Below are positions 1 through 14,000 of a DNA stretch of 64,000 nt, piece by piece (within the stretch, counting starts at the first letter, position 1; every line of letters starts with the position of its first letter). The stretch covers positions 24,728,336 through 24,792,335 of the forward strand of contig CM040091.1 of NCBI GenBank assembly GCA_022496805.1. Direction: 5' to 3'. Below the pieces are notes generated by a model that worked only from the letters and a program-made list of their open reading frames with translations, made no database searches and was not told the DNA's origin. The position numbers and the translations under genes are program-made. The DNA comes from Pohlia nutans (Eukaryota > Streptophyta > Bryopsida > Bryales > Mniaceae).

Positions 1-2003
1 CGTCCTCGGCTACGAGGACGTTCTTGAGGACGCATCCATGGGCCCATGGAAGTCAAGGATAATCCATGGTTGACTAGATTCTGTTCATTGTGTGTTTGAA
101 TCAGATTGAGTTTGGTGCACCATCGGACGTCATCGGCTACGAGGACGTTCTTAAGGCCGCATCCATGGGCCCGTGCAAGCCTAGGATGATCCATGGATGA
201 CTCCATTCTGTTCATTGTGTGTTTGAATCAGATTGAGTTTGGTGCACCATGGAACGTCCTCGGCTACGAGGACGTTCTTGAGGCCGCATCCATGGGCCAA
301 TAGAAGCCAAGGATAATCCATGGATGACTCGATTCTATTCATTGTGTGTTTGAATCAGATTGAGTTTGGTGCACCATGGGACGTCCTCGGCTACGAGGAC
401 GTTCTTGAGGTCGCATCCATGGGCCCATGGAAGCCAAGGATAACCCATGGATGACTCGATTCTGTTCATTGTGTGTTTGAATCAGATTGAGTTTGGTGCA
501 CCATGGGACGTCCTCGGCTACGAGGACGTTCTTGAGGACGCATCCATGGGCCCATGGAAGTCAAGGATAATCCATGGTTGACTAGATTCTGTTCATTGTG
601 TGTTTGAATCAGATTGAGTTTGGTGCACCATCGGACGTCATCCGCTACGAGGACGTTCTTAAGGCCGCATCCATGGGCCCGTGAAAGCCTAGGATGATCC
701 ATGGATGACTCCATTTTGTTCATTGTGTGTTTGAATCAGATTGAGTTTGGTGCACCATGGAACGTCCTCGGCTACGAGGACGTTCTTGAGGCCGCATCCA
801 TGGGCCAATAGAAGCCAAGGATAATCCATGGATGACTCGATTCTATTCATTGTGTGTTTGAATCAGATTGAGTTTGGTGCACCATGGGACGTCCTCGGCT
901 ACGAGGACGTTCTTAAGGACGCATCCATAGGCCCATGGAAGCCAAGGATAATCCATGGATGACTCGACTCTGTTCATCGTGTGTCTGAATCAGATAGAGT
1001 TTGGTGCACCATGGAACGTCCTCGGCTACGAGGACGTTCTTGAGGCCGCATCCATGGGCCCATGGAAGCCAAGGATAATTCATGGATGACTCGATTCTGT
1101 TCATTGTGTGTTTGAATCAGATTGAGTTTCGTGCACCATGGGACGTCCTCGGCTACGAGGACGTTCTTGAGGCCGCATCCATGGGCCCGTGGAAGCCTAG
1201 GATGATCCATGGATGACTCCATTCTGTTCATTGTGTGTTTGAATCAGATTGAGTTTGGTGCACCATGGAACGTCCTCGGCTACGAGGACGTTCTTGAGGC
1301 CGCATCCATGGGCCCATGGAAGCCAAGGATAATTCATGGATGACTCGATTCTGTTCATTGTGTGTTTGAATCAGATTGAGTTTGGTGCACCATGGGACGT
1401 CCTCGGCTACGAGGACGTTCTTGAGGCCGCATCCATGGGCCCATGGAAGCCAAGGATAATCCATGGATGACTCAATTCTGTTCATTGTGTGTTTGAATCA
1501 GATTGAGTTTGGTGCACCATGGAACGTCCTCGGCTACGAGGACGTTCTTGAGGCCGCATTTATGGGCCCATGGAAGCCATGGATAATCCATGGATGACTC
1601 GATTCTGTTCATTGTGTGTTTGAATCAGATTGAGTTTGGTGCACCATGGGACGTCCTCGGCTACGAGGACGTTCTTGAGGCCGTATCCATGGGCACGTGG
1701 AAGCCTAGGATGATCCATGGATGACTCGATTCTGTTTATTGTGTGTTTGAATCAGATTGAGTTTGGTGCACCATGGGACTTCCTCGGCTACGAGGACGTT
1801 CTTGAGGCCGCATCCCTGGGCCCGTGGAAGCCTAGGATAATCCTTGGATGACTCGATTTTGTTCATTGTGTGTTTGAATCAGATTGAGTTTGGTGCACCA
1901 TGGGACGTCCTCGGCGACGGGGACGTTCTTGAGGCCGCATCCATGGGCCCGTGGAAGCCTAGGATGATCCATGGTTGGCTCGATTCTGTTCATTGTGTAT
2001 TTT
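1..2003 (+). repeat. 127-bp satellite A, short array, forward orientation
   Basis: About 15.8 tandem monomers of 127 bp. Each monomer holds an 18-nt hairpin (GTCCTCG-GCTA-CGAGGAC) and a near-palindrome around CCATGGGCCCATGG. A four-monomer (508 bp) higher-order period is visible: the block starting at base 1 recurs from base 509 with the same private variants. The array is in the opposite orientation to the large array that starts near 5027. Because 127 is 1 mod 3, short open frames of about 85 and 73 codons recur in each monomer on both strands; they are by-products of the repeat and I do not call them genes. The left edge is open, so the array probably continues outside the window. Confidence 0.95.
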
Positions 2004-2104
2004 TGTAATATTGAATGTGGGGGAGGGCTGCTGTTGGTTTTCCTTGGCTACGAGGATGATATGCTGGCTGCATTAGTGGATTGTCACGAACATTGGATTT
2101 ACTA
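2004..2104 (+). repeat. Diverged satellite-A unit at array edge
   Basis: After the last regular monomer there is a partial unit that matches the dispersed form of the repeat (hairpin around 2043-2062 followed by the 'gctgcat...gattgtcacgaac' stretch) rather than the homogenised satellite. It ends just before the first recognisable exon of the ParB-like gene, so the 5' part of that gene has been replaced by, or lies beyond, repeat DNA. Confidence 0.6.
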
Positions 2105-2175
2105 ATATGGCTTTCTATCCCCGGGATCTTAATTGGTCATTTGTTTTGGTGAATGTTGTTGCTACTGATTTTCAG

Positions 2176-4411
2176 GAGGAGGATTGGCCGTACATGAAAT
2201 GCCCAGAGGATGTGTCGACCGCAGTGGACTCTGAAAAGCTTTATAGGAAGAAGCTAAAGGTGGACACCAATGGGCTGATCAGCGAGCTTCGGATTGTTCC
2301 GGTTAAAAAGTCTCGCCTCCATATTCCGTTGTGTCGGATGATAGGCATGGACGAGGTATGAGCAGTTGGAGAGCTGGACGTGCAACGACTTGAGAGCGAG
2401 TTCATGAATGGGTATCGCGAAGGTGACTGTGTGCTCTTCATATCAGCTTTCAATAGTTTTGATATGTCCTGCGACGTGAGCGATGATATGGTCGAGTCGT
2501 GGAGCCCAGATTGGCGAGGAGTGAACGAGGAGTTCGAACGCGAGCTTGAAACAGATGAAGATCTTGCACAACTACGTGGCAAGATGTATTACGTGTGGGA
2601 TGGTAACCACCGAGTGGCTGCATGGACCCGCCACATTAAGAATGTTCATCCCGACGAGGTAGACTGGCATTACAGGGTTCACTGCATTTTGTTGGACCCA
2701 AGAGGCTCTATCGTTCGACTGTTGAACGCAATGAGTGACGTCAATTGGTACTATCTCTTATCAACTTTTTGAGTCCATAATTTCTTAACGAAAACTAATG
2801 TTGTACTTGAACCATTCTTATTGATGTTGTCTGTTGTAGATCCACTGAGCATGACCATGTAAAGAGCATGATTCCTGCTAAGCTTCGTCGAATCCGGACG
2901 TTTGGCGTGTTACCGCTCTCATCATTCAAAGATCTCATCTCAGAAGAGGAGTATCGCTATTGCGAGAAGGTGAAACCAAGTACCAAAACTTGGTTCTCGC
3001 TGACTGTCGACGTCTTTATCAGTTTTCTTTACAAGGTGACCACCCACTCTAACCACGTCATTTTTTGTGGCAATTCTGACATCATGTTGCCGAGTTGATT
3101 GAACTTAATCGGGGGTTATCGCAGCGAGAGATCCAACTCGCAGCTGATGAGGCTGCTTGCGAGTATCACAAGAAAACCCCGCCTGAGGAGCGCACTCCAA
3201 CCGGTGTTTGGCATGCGATGAAAACAGCCGGTCAGCGATTTGTCAAGTATCAGAAGGTAAAGGACTTTGACAAATATCTCGCTACAGCAAATATAGCCAA
3301 CGGAGATGATTTCATGAAGCAGGTATGTGTCCTTCTACGTGGCCTCCACGTCTGGCACGGGTGCATATTGAGTTCGAAGTATTGACGGAAATATATATTT
3401 GGTCCAGATTGATCGCCATTTCAGTGAAGTTTCCCCAACAGAGATGACGATTGAGAAGCTCCAGAAAATCGCGACCGCCAACTGTGATCCAAAGCACAAG
3501 GAGCGCTGGTTACGTTGGTGGAATTCCTCCGTAGATGCTAGACGTTCATATCGTTTTCCCATGAGAAATTTCAATGCTGATCTCGATCCTTGGGTTGTCA
3601 AGGCTCAGTTTTGAGCCGAGGTACATTCTTAACTTCTCCATCTCTAGGCGGTATTCACCTTGGATATTCCACGGATGTATTGTCATTGCAAGTCACGAGC
3701 TTGAAAAATATTTCAGTTCGTGGGACTGCAGATCGTCCTCGGCCAGGAGGATGAAATCATGGCTGCCCCTAAGGGCTGTCAAGAACCATGGATATTCCAG
3801 GGATGTAATGTTTCAGTACTTCAAGCGTTTTAATATATTTCCTTGTCTTTCCGCTGTTGGTCGTCCTTCGTTGAGTGCACTTCGTTGTCTGAGCTTTTGA
3901 AGGCTGCCGAAGTAACTTGTTGTACTGATCCACGATGGCTGAGGCTCCATGCAACCATTGCTAAGGTATTCCTATTCTCCTCGTATCTCGAGCTTGATGG
4001 CAACGGATGCAGTCCTCGCAATGATCAACTGTCTCACTTCTGAGTTTGACTCAATCTTTGCAGGCTCAAGCCGAGCGACATCGTACTGCTTCCTCAAAAC
4101 ATTGTATTAAATACAAGCACACCGATATTGACTTGATCATTGCAGATATCCCTGAGAATCTGCTAGTCCCGGGAATCTCCACTTCTGTTCCTGATTGGAA
4201 CAAGCGTGCCAAGAGTTATACCGAGGATGTGTTCGAGATGGCGGACGCATATCTTCACGACGACGGAGCTCTTGTCCTCATCCACTGTGACGACCGTGCT
4301 TTGATGAGGGAGATCAAAGATAAGGCTGACCAGTACGACATGGAGCTGTTGAAGGACTGTTGGGGAATCAATGAAATGCACCTTGCATTGCCTCGTGATC
4401 CCTCAAAGCCG
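2176..4411 (+). pseudogene. ParB-like plus methyltransferase-like gene, copy 1, broken
   Basis: I infer five or more exons: 2176-2747, 2840-3035, 3125-3322, 3408-3620, one ending at 3965, and 4064-4411, all with GT-AG borders. Exon 1 carries the motif DGNHRVAAW near 2604-2630, which is the signature shape of the ParB/sulfiredoxin fold. The 4064-4411 exon reads like the C-terminal half of a class I SAM methyltransferase: a strand DLIIADIP (motif IV position), then a helix, then DDGALVLIHCDD. Three TGA stops break it: 2359-2361, one formed across the first splice junction (TG at 2746-2747 plus A at 2840), and 3612-3614. The antisense relative at 42.3-43.7 kb has CGA, TGG and TGG at these sites. 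The start is missing because the first exon is preceded by satellite. A last exon reading VCVHT-stop (4573-4590) is possible. The function is inferred from motifs only, and the catalytic tetrapeptide (D-I-P-E) is not a standard DPPY/DPPW. Confidence 0.6.
3640..3900 (+). repeat. Diverged satellite-A units inside an intron
   Basis: Two diverged units of the family-A repeat lie between the 3620 donor and the exon that ends at 3965. Recognisable pieces are 'ttggatattccacggatgt' (3659-3677) and its second copy near 3789, and the hairpin-region core 'cgtcctcggccaggaggatga' around 3734. The orientation is the same as in the 1-2003 array. The gene is therefore interrupted, in an intron, by the repeat that also flanks it. 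Confidence 0.65.
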
Positions 4412-4654
4412 GTACCTAATAAGTCAACTCAATTCCATGTTTCTTCGTACTGCCACTTATTGCAATATTTGGGATGTTGCAGCGTCGTATAATCTTGGTT
4501 GCTTCGTAGTGAAATATTTGAATAACATTTATCGCGTTCACTACTCTGAATGTACTTGACGACATGTTCCAGGTGTGCGTGCATACGTAGATGACGAGGC
4601 AGTCCAAGGAGAGGAAGAATCTTGCGAGTGTAGCTCAGGCAATTGATATCTAGC
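4412..4654. other. 3' end of broken gene; little else seen
   Basis: This holds the putative last intron (donor at 4412, acceptor AG at 4571-4572) and a tiny possible last exon. The rest is A+T-rich DNA in which I see no gene, RNA or repeat. Confidence 0.4.
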
Positions 4655-5026
4655 CCTATATTCAATAAACAAGCATGTGATGGCAACGAAGATGACATGC
4701 CGGCTCCATCCATGGGCTGTAACAAACCATGGAGTTACCACGGAGGATTTTGTCTAATAACTCAGGTGTTTAAATATTTTTGTGTTTAGAGGCTGCTAGT
4801 CGCCCTCGCCTACGAGGATGACTTGCTAGCTGCATCCATGGGCAATCAAGAACCATGGACAATCCGCGGATGTGTCACTCTGTCAAGTGAAGTGCTTGAA
4901 TATATTTCTGTGTGGTGGGCTGTTGGTCGACCTCGGCCACGGAGGTGACCTGGTGGCTGCATCCTTCGTTTGTCACGGACCTTAGAAATTCCACGGATGT
5001 GTTGTCATTGCAAGTCATGTGCTTAT
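4655..5026 (+). repeat. Diverged dispersed units of repeat A, forward
   Basis: Three degenerate units in tandem, each with the order hairpin, 'gctgcatccatgggc', 'accatgga', 'ccacggatgtgt', then 'gtgcttgaatatatttc'. They keep the monomer spacing of roughly 115-127 bp but differ from the homogenised satellite at many sites. The orientation flips to the reverse form within about 20 bp of 5026, giving a head-to-head junction. Confidence 0.75.
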
Positions 5027-8000
5027 TCCCAACGGCCCATGGATGCAGCGAGAATGTCGTCCTCGTAACCGAGGACGTCCAACTGACCAACAAACTGAAA
5101 TAGTTTCATACACGAAATGAACATAAGCAACTCATCCATGGACCCTCCACGGTTTCCATGGGCCCGTGGATGCAGCTACAATGTCGTCCTCGTAGCCGAG
5201 GATGTCCCAATGAACACCAAATCAAATTGATTCAATCTCAGAATGAACAGAAAAAACTCATCCGTGGAACATCCATGGTTCCACGGGCCTATGGATGCAG
5301 CCTGAATGTCGTCCTCGTAGCCAAGGACGTCCCAAGCAGCACCAAACTCAATTTGATTCAAACACAGCATGAACAAAAACGACTCATCCTTGCAACATCC
5401 ACGGTATCCACGGGCCCATGGATGCAGCGTCAATGTCGTCCTCGTAGCCGAGGACGCCCCATGCAGCACCAAACTCAATTTGATTCAAACACAGCATGAA
5501 CAAAAACGACTCATCCATGCAACATCCACGGTATCCACGCGCCCATGGATGCAGCCTCAATGTCGTCCTCGTAGCCGAGGATGTCCCAAGCAGCACCAAA
5601 CTCAATTTGATTCAAACACAGCATGAACAGAAACGACTCATCCATGCAACATCCACGGTATCCACGGGCCCATGGATGCAGCCTCAATGTCCTCCTCGTA
5701 ACCGAGGACGTCCCAAGCAGCACCAAACTCAATTTGATTCAAACACAGCATGAACGGAAACGACTCATCCTTGCAACATCCACGGTATCCACGGGCCCAT
5801 GGATGCAGCCTCAATGTCCTCCTCGTAGCCGAGGACGTCCCAAGCAGCACCAAACTCAATTTGATTCAAACACAGGATGAACAAAAACGACTCATCCATG
5901 CAACATCCACGGTATCCACGCGCCCATGGATGCAGCCTCAATGTCGTCCTCATAGCCGAGGACGTCCCAAGCAGCACCAAACTCAATTTGATTCAAACAC
6001 AGGATGAACAGAAATGACTCATCCATGCAACATCCACGGTGTCCATGGGCCCATGGATGCAGCCTCAATGTCGTCCTCGTAACCGAGGATGTCCCAATCA
6101 GCACCAAACTCATTTTGATTCAAACACAGCATGAACAGAAACGACTCATCCATGCAACATCCACGGTATCCACGGGCCCATGGATGCAGCGTCAATGTCG
6201 TCCTCGTAACCGAGGACGTCCCAAGCAGCACCAAACTCAATTTGATTCAAACACACCATGAACAGAATCGACTCATCCTTGCAACATCCACGGTATCCAC
6301 GGGCCCATGGATGCAGCGTCAATGTCGTCCTCGTAGCCGAGGCCATCCCAAGCAGCACCAAACTCAATTTGATTCAAACACAGCATGAACGGAAACGACT
6401 CATCCATGCAACATCCACGGTATCCACGGGCTCATGGATGCAGCCTTAATGTCGTCCTCGTAGCCGAGGACGTCCCAAGCAGCACCAAACTCAATTTGAT
6501 TCAAACACAGCATGAACAGACACGACTCATCCATGCAACATCCACGGTATCCACGGGCTCATGGATGCTGCCTGAATGTCGTCCTCGTAGCCGACGACGT
6601 CCTAAGCAGCACCAAACTCAATTTGATTCAATCACAGCATGAACAGAAACGACTCATCCATGCAACATCCACGGTATCCACGGGCCCATGGATGCAGCCT
6701 CAATGTCCTCCTCGTAGCCGAGGACGTCCCAAGCAGCACCAAACTCAATTTGATTCAAAAACAGGATGAACAAAAACGACTCATCCATGCAACATCCACG
6801 GTATCCACGCGCCCATGGATGCAGCCTCAATGTCGTCCTCATAGCCGAGAACGTCCCAAGCAGCACCAAACTCAATTTGATTCAAACACAGCATGAACAG
6901 AAATGACTCATCCATGCAACATCCACGGTGTCCATGGGCCCATGGATGCAGCCTCAATGTCGTCCTCGTAACCGAGGATGTCCCAATCAGCACCAAACTC
7001 ATTTTGATTCAAACACAGCATGAACAGAAACGACTCATCCATGCAACATCCACGGTATCCACGGGCCCATGGATGCAGCGTCAATGTCGTCCTCGTAACC
7101 GAGGACGTCCCAAGCAGCACCAAACTCAATTTGATTCAAACACACCATGAACAGAATCGACTCATCCTTGCAACATCCACGGTATCCACGGGCCCATGGA
7201 TGCAGCGTCAATGTCGTCCTCGTAGCCGAGGCCATCCCAAGCAGCACCAAACTCAATTTGATTCAAACACAGCATGAACGGAAACGACTCATCCATGCAA
7301 CATCCACGGTATCCACGGGCTCATGGATGCAGCCTTAATGTCGTCCTCGTAGCCGAGGACGTCCCAAGCAGCACCAAACTCAATTTGATTCAAACACAGC
7401 ATGAACAGACACGACTCATCCATGCAACATCCACGGTGTCCACGGGCTCATGGATGCTGCCTGAATGTCGTCCTCGTAGCCGACGACGTCCTAAGCAGCA
7501 CCAAACTCAATTTGATTCAATCACAGCATGAACAGAAACGACTCATCCATGCAACATCCACGGTATCCACGGGCCCATGGATGCAGCCTCAATGTCCTCC
7601 TCGTAGCCGAGGACGTCCCAAGCAGCACCAAACTCAATTTGATTCAAAAACAGGATGAACAAAAACGACTCATCCATGCAACATCCACGGTATCCACGCG
7701 CCCATGGATGCAGCCTCAATGTCGTCCTCATAGCCGAGAACGTCCCAAGCAGCACCAAACTCAATTTGATTCAAACACAGCATGAACAGAAATGACTCAT
7801 CCATGCAACATCCACGGTGTCCATGGGCCCATGGATGCAGCCTCAATGTCGTCCTCGTAACCGAGGATGTCCCAATCAGCACCAAACTCATTTTGATTCA
7901 AACACAGCATGAACAGAAACGACTCATCCATGCAATATCCACGGTATCCACGGGCCCATGGATGCAGCGTCAATGTCGTCCTCGTAACCGAGGACGTCCC

Positions 8001-11000
8001 AAGCAGCACCAAACTCAATTTGATTCAAACACACCATGAACAGAATCGACTCATCCTTGCAACATCCACGGTATCCACGGGCCCATGGATGCAGCGTCAA
8101 TATCGTCCTCGTAGCCGAGGCCATCCCAAGCAGCACCAAACTCAATTTGATTCAAACACAGCATGAACGGAAACGACTCATCCATGCAACATCCACGGTA
8201 TCCACGGGCTCATGGATGCAGCCTCAATGTCGTCCTCGTAGCCGAGGACGTCCCAAGCAGCACCAAACTCAATTTGATTCAAACACAGCATGAACAGACA
8301 CGACTCATCCATGCAACATCCACGGTATCCACGGGCTCATGGATGCTGCCTGAATGTCGTCCTCGTAGCCGACGACGTCCTAAGCAGCACCAAACTCAAT
8401 TTGATTCAATCACAGCATGAACAGAAACGACTCATCCATGCAACATCCACGGTATCCACGGGCCCATGGATGCAGCCTCAATGTCGTCCTCATAGCCGAG
8501 GACGTCCCAAGCAGCACCAAACTCAATTTGATTCAAACACAGGATGAACACAAACGACTCATCCATGCAACATCCAAGGTATCCACGGGCTCATGGATGC
8601 AGCCTCAATGTCGTCCTCGTAGCCGAGGACGTCCCAAGCAGCACCAAACTCAATTTGATTCGAACACAGCATGAACAGACACGACTCATCGATGCAACAT
8701 CCACGGTATCCACGGGCTCATCGATGCTGCCTGAATGTCGTCCTCGTAGCCGAGGAAGTCCTAAGCAGCACCAAACTCAATTTGATTCAAACACAAGATG
8801 AACAGAAACGACTCATCCATGCAACATCCACGCTATCCATGGGCCCATGGATGCAGACTCAATGTCGTCCTCGTAGCCGAGGACGTCCCAACCAGCACCA
8901 AACTCAATTTGATTCAAACACAGCAAGAACAGAAACGACTCATCCATGCAACATCCACGGTATCCACGGGCCCATGGATGCAGCCTCAATGTCGTCCTCG
9001 TAGCCGAGGACGTCCCAACCAGCACCAAACTCAATTTGAGTCAAACACAGGATGAACACAAACGACTCATCCATGCAACATCCACGGTATCCACGGGCTC
9101 ATGGTTGCTGCCTGAATGTCGTCCTCGTAGCCGAAGACGTCCCAAGCAGCACCCAACTCAATTTGATTCAAACACAGCATGAACAGAAACGACTCATCCA
9201 TGCAACATCCACGGTATCCACGGGCCCATGGATGCAGCCTCAATGTCGTCCCCGTAGCCGAGGACGTCCCAAGCAGCACCAAACTCAATTTGATTCAAAC
9301 ACAGGATGAACACAAACGACTCATCCATGCAACATCCACGGTATCCACGGGCTCATGGATGCAGCCTAAATGTCCTCCTCGTAGCCGAGGCCGTCCCAAG
9401 CAACACTTAACTCAATTTGATTCAAACACAGCATGAACAGAATCGACTCATCCTTGCAACATCCATGGTATCCACGGGCCCATGGATGCAGCCTCAATGT
9501 CATCCTCGTAACCGAGGACGTCCCAAGCAGCACCAAACTCAATTTGATTCAAACACAGCATGAACGGAAACGACTCATCCATGCAACATCCACGGTATCC
9601 ACGGGCCCATGGATGCAGCCTGAATGTCGTCCTCGTAGCCGAGGACGTCCTAAGCAGCACCAAACTCAATTTGATTCAAACACAAGATGAACAGAAACGA
9701 CTCATTTATGCAACATCCACGGTATCCATGGGCCCACGGATGCAGCCTCAATGTCGTCCTCGTAGCCGAGGACGTCCCAAGCAGCACCAAACTCAACTTG
9801 ATTCAAACACAGCATGAACAGACACGACTCATCGATGCAACATCCACGGTATCCACGGGCTCATGGATGCTGCCTGAATGTCGACCTCGTAGCCGAGGAC
9901 GTCCTAAGCAGCACCAAACTCAATTTGATTCAAACACAAGATGAACAGAAACGACTCATCCATGCAACATCCACGGTATCCATGGGCCCATGGATGCAGC
10001 CTCAATGTCGTCCTCGTAGCCGAGGACGTCCCAACCAGCACCAAACTCAATTTGATTCAAACACAGCAAGAACAGAAACGACTCATCCATGCAACATCCA
10101 CGGTATCCACGGGCCCATGGATGCAGCCTCAATGTCCTCCTCGTAGCCGAGGCCGTCCCAAGCAACACTTAACTCAATTTGATTCAAACACAGCATGAAC
10201 AGAATCGACTCATCCTTGCAACATACATGGTATCCACGGGCCCATGGATGCAGCCTCAATGTCGTCCTCGTAACCGAGGACGTCCCAAGCAGCACCAAAC
10301 TCAATTCGATTCAAACACAGCATGAACGGAAACGACTCATCCATGCAACATCCACGGTATCCACGGGCCCATGGATGCAGCCTCAATGTCGTCCTCGTAG
10401 TCGAGGATGTCCCAAGCAGCACCAAACTCAACTTGATTCAAACACAGCATGAACAAAAACGACTCATCTATGCAACATCCACGGTATCCACGCGCCCATG
10501 GATGCAGCCTCAATGTCGTCATCGTAGCCGAGGACGTCCCAAGCAGCACCGAACTCAATTTGATTCAAACACAGCATGAACAGAGACGACTCATCCATGC
10601 AACATCCACGGTATCCACGGGCTCATGGATGCTGCCTGATTGTCGTCCTCGTAGCCGACGACGTCCTAAGCAGCACCAAACTCAATTTGATTCAATCATA
10701 GCATGAACAGAAACGACTCATCCATGCAACATCCACGGTATCCACGGGCCCATGGATGCAGCCTCAATGTCGTCCTCGTAGCCAAGGACGTCCCAAGTAG
10801 CACCAAACTCAATTTGATTCAAACACAGGATGAACACAAACGACTCATCCATGCAACATCCAAGGTATCCACGGGCTCATGGATGCAGCGTCAATGTCGT
10901 CCTCGTAGCCGAGGACGTCCCAAGCAGCACCAGACTCAATTTGATTCGAACACAGCATGAACAGACACGGCTCATCGATGCAACATCCACGGTATCCACG

Positions 11001-14000
11001 GGGCTCATGGATGCTGCCTGAATGTCGTCCTCGTAGCCGAGGACGTCCTAAGCAGCACCAAACTCAATTTGATTCAAACACAAGATGAACAGAAACGACT
11101 CATCCATGCAACATCCACGGTATACATGGGCTCATGGATGCAGCCTCAATGTCGTCCTCGTAGCCGAGGACGTCCCAACCAGCACCAAACTCAATTTGAT
11201 TCAAACACAGCAAGAACAAAAACGACTCATCCATGCAACATCCACGGTATCCACGGGCCCATGGATGCAGCCTCAATGTCGTCCTCGTAGCCGAGGACGT
11301 CCCAAGCAGCTCCAAACTCAATTTGAGTCAAACACAGGATGAACACAAACGACTCATCCATGCAACATCCACGGTATCCACGGGCTCATGGTTGCTGCAT
11401 GAATGTCGTCCTCGTAGCCGAGGACGTCCCAAGCAGCACCCAACTCAATTTGATTCAAACACAGCATGAACAAAAAAGACTCATCCCTGCAACATCCACG
11501 GTATCCACGGGCCCATGGATGCAGCCTCAATGTCGTCCTCGTAGCCGAGGACGTCCCAAGCAGCACCAAACTCAATTTGATTCAAACACAGGATGAACAC
11601 AAACGACTCATCCATGCACCATCCACGGTATCCACGGGCTCATGGATGCAGCCTCAATGTCGTCCTCGTAGCCGAGGCTGTCCCAAGCAACACTTAACTC
11701 AATTTGATTCAAACACAGCATGAACGGAATCGACTCATCCTTGCAACATCCATGGTATCCACGGGCCCATGGATGCAGCCTCAATGTCGTCCTCGTAGCC
11801 GAGGACGTCCCAAGCAGCACCAAACTCAATTTGATTCAAACACAGCATGAACGGAAACGACTCATCCATGCAACATCCACGGTATCCACGGGCCCATGGA
11901 TGCAGCCTCAATGTCGTCCTCGTAGCCGAGGACGTCCCAAGCAGCACCAAACTCAACTTGATTCAAACACAAGATGAACAGAAACGACTCATCCATGCAA
12001 CATCCACGGTATACAGGGGCCCATGGATGCAGCCTCAATGTCGTCCTCGTAGCCGAGGACGTCCCAAGCAGCACCAAACTCAATTTGATTCAAACACAGC
12101 ATGAACAGACACGACTCATCCATGCAACATCCACGGTATCCACGGGCTCATGGATGGTGCCTGAATGTCGTCCTCGTAGCCGAGGACGTCCCAAGCAGCA
12201 CCAAACTCAATTTGATTCAAACACAAGATGAACTGAAACGACTCATCCATGCAACATCCACGGTATCCATAGGCCCATGGATGCAGCCTCAACGTCGTCC
12301 TCGTAGCCGAGGACGTCCCAAGCAGCACCAAACTCAATTTGATTGAAACACAGCAAGAACAGAAACGACTCATCCATGCAACATCCACGGTATCCACGGG
12401 CCCATGGATGCAGCCTCAATGTCGTCCTCGTAGCCGAGGACGTCCCAAGCAGCACCAAACTCAATTTGAGTCAAACACAGGATGAACACAAACGACTCAT
12501 CCATGCAACATCCACGGTATCCACGGGCTCATGGATGCTGCCTGAATGTCGTCCTCGTAGCCGAGGACGCCCCAAGCAGCACCCAACTCAATTTGATTCA
12601 AACACAGCATGAACAGAAAAGACTCTTGCATGCAACATCCACGGTATGCACAGGCCCATGGATGCAGCCTCACTGTCGTCCTCGTAGCCGAGGACGTCCC
12701 TAGCAGCACCAAACTCAATTTGATTCAAACACAGCATGAACACAAACGACTCATCCATGCAACATCCACGGTATCCACGGGCTCATGGATGCTGCCTGAA
12801 TGTCGTCCTCGTAGCGGAGGACGTCCCAAGCACCACCAAACTCAATTTGATTCAAACACAAGATGAACTGAAACGACTCATCCATGCAACATCCACGGTA
12901 TCCATAGGCCAATGGATGCAGCCTCAACGTCGTCCTCGTAGCCGAGGACGTCCCAAGCAGCACCAAACTCAATTTGATTCAAACACAGGATGAACACAAA
13001 CGACTCATCCATGCAACATCCACGGTATCCACGGGCTCATGGATGCTGCCTGAATGTCGTCCTCGTAGCCGAGGACGTCCTAAGCAGCACCAAACTCAAT
13101 TTGATTCAAACACAGCATGAACAAAAACGACTCATCCATGCAACATCCACGGTATCCATGGGCCCATGGATGCAGCCTCAATGTCGTCCTCGTAGCCGAG
13201 GACGTCCCAAGCAGCACCAAAGTCAATTTGATTGAAACACATCAAGAACAGAAACGACTCATCCATGCAACATCCACGGTATCCACGGGCCCATGGATGC
13301 AGCGTCAATGTCGTCCTCGTAGCCGAGAACGTCCCAAGCATCACCAAACTCAATTTGATTCAAACACAGGATGAACAAAAACGACTCATCCATGCAACAT
13401 CCACGGTATCCACGGGCCCATGGATGCAGCCTCAATGTCGTCCTTGTTGCCGAGGACGTCCCAAGTAGCACCAAACTCAATTTGATTCAAACACAGCATG
13501 AACAGAAACAACTCATCCATGCAACATCCACGGTATCCACGGGCCCATGGATGCAGCCTCAATGTCGTCCTCGTAGCCGAGGACGTCCCAAGCAGCACCA
13601 AACTCAATTTGATTCAAACACAGGATGAACAGGAATGACTCATCCATGCAACATCTACGGTATCCACGGGCTCATGGATGCAGCCTCAATGTTGTCCTCG
13701 TAGCCGAGGCCGTCCCAAGCAGCACCAAACTCAATTTGATTCAAACAGAGGATGAACACAAACGACTCATCTATGCAACATCGACGGTATCCACGGGCTC
13801 ATGGATGCAGCCTCAATGTCGTCCTCGTAGCCGAGGATGTCCCAAGCAGCACCAATTTCAATTTGATTCAAACACAGAATGAACAGAAACGACTCATCCA
13901 TGCAACATCCACGGTATCCACGGGCCCATGGATGCAGCCTCAATGTCGTCCTCGTAGCCGAGGACGTCCCAAGCAGCACCAAACTCAATTTGATTGAAAC

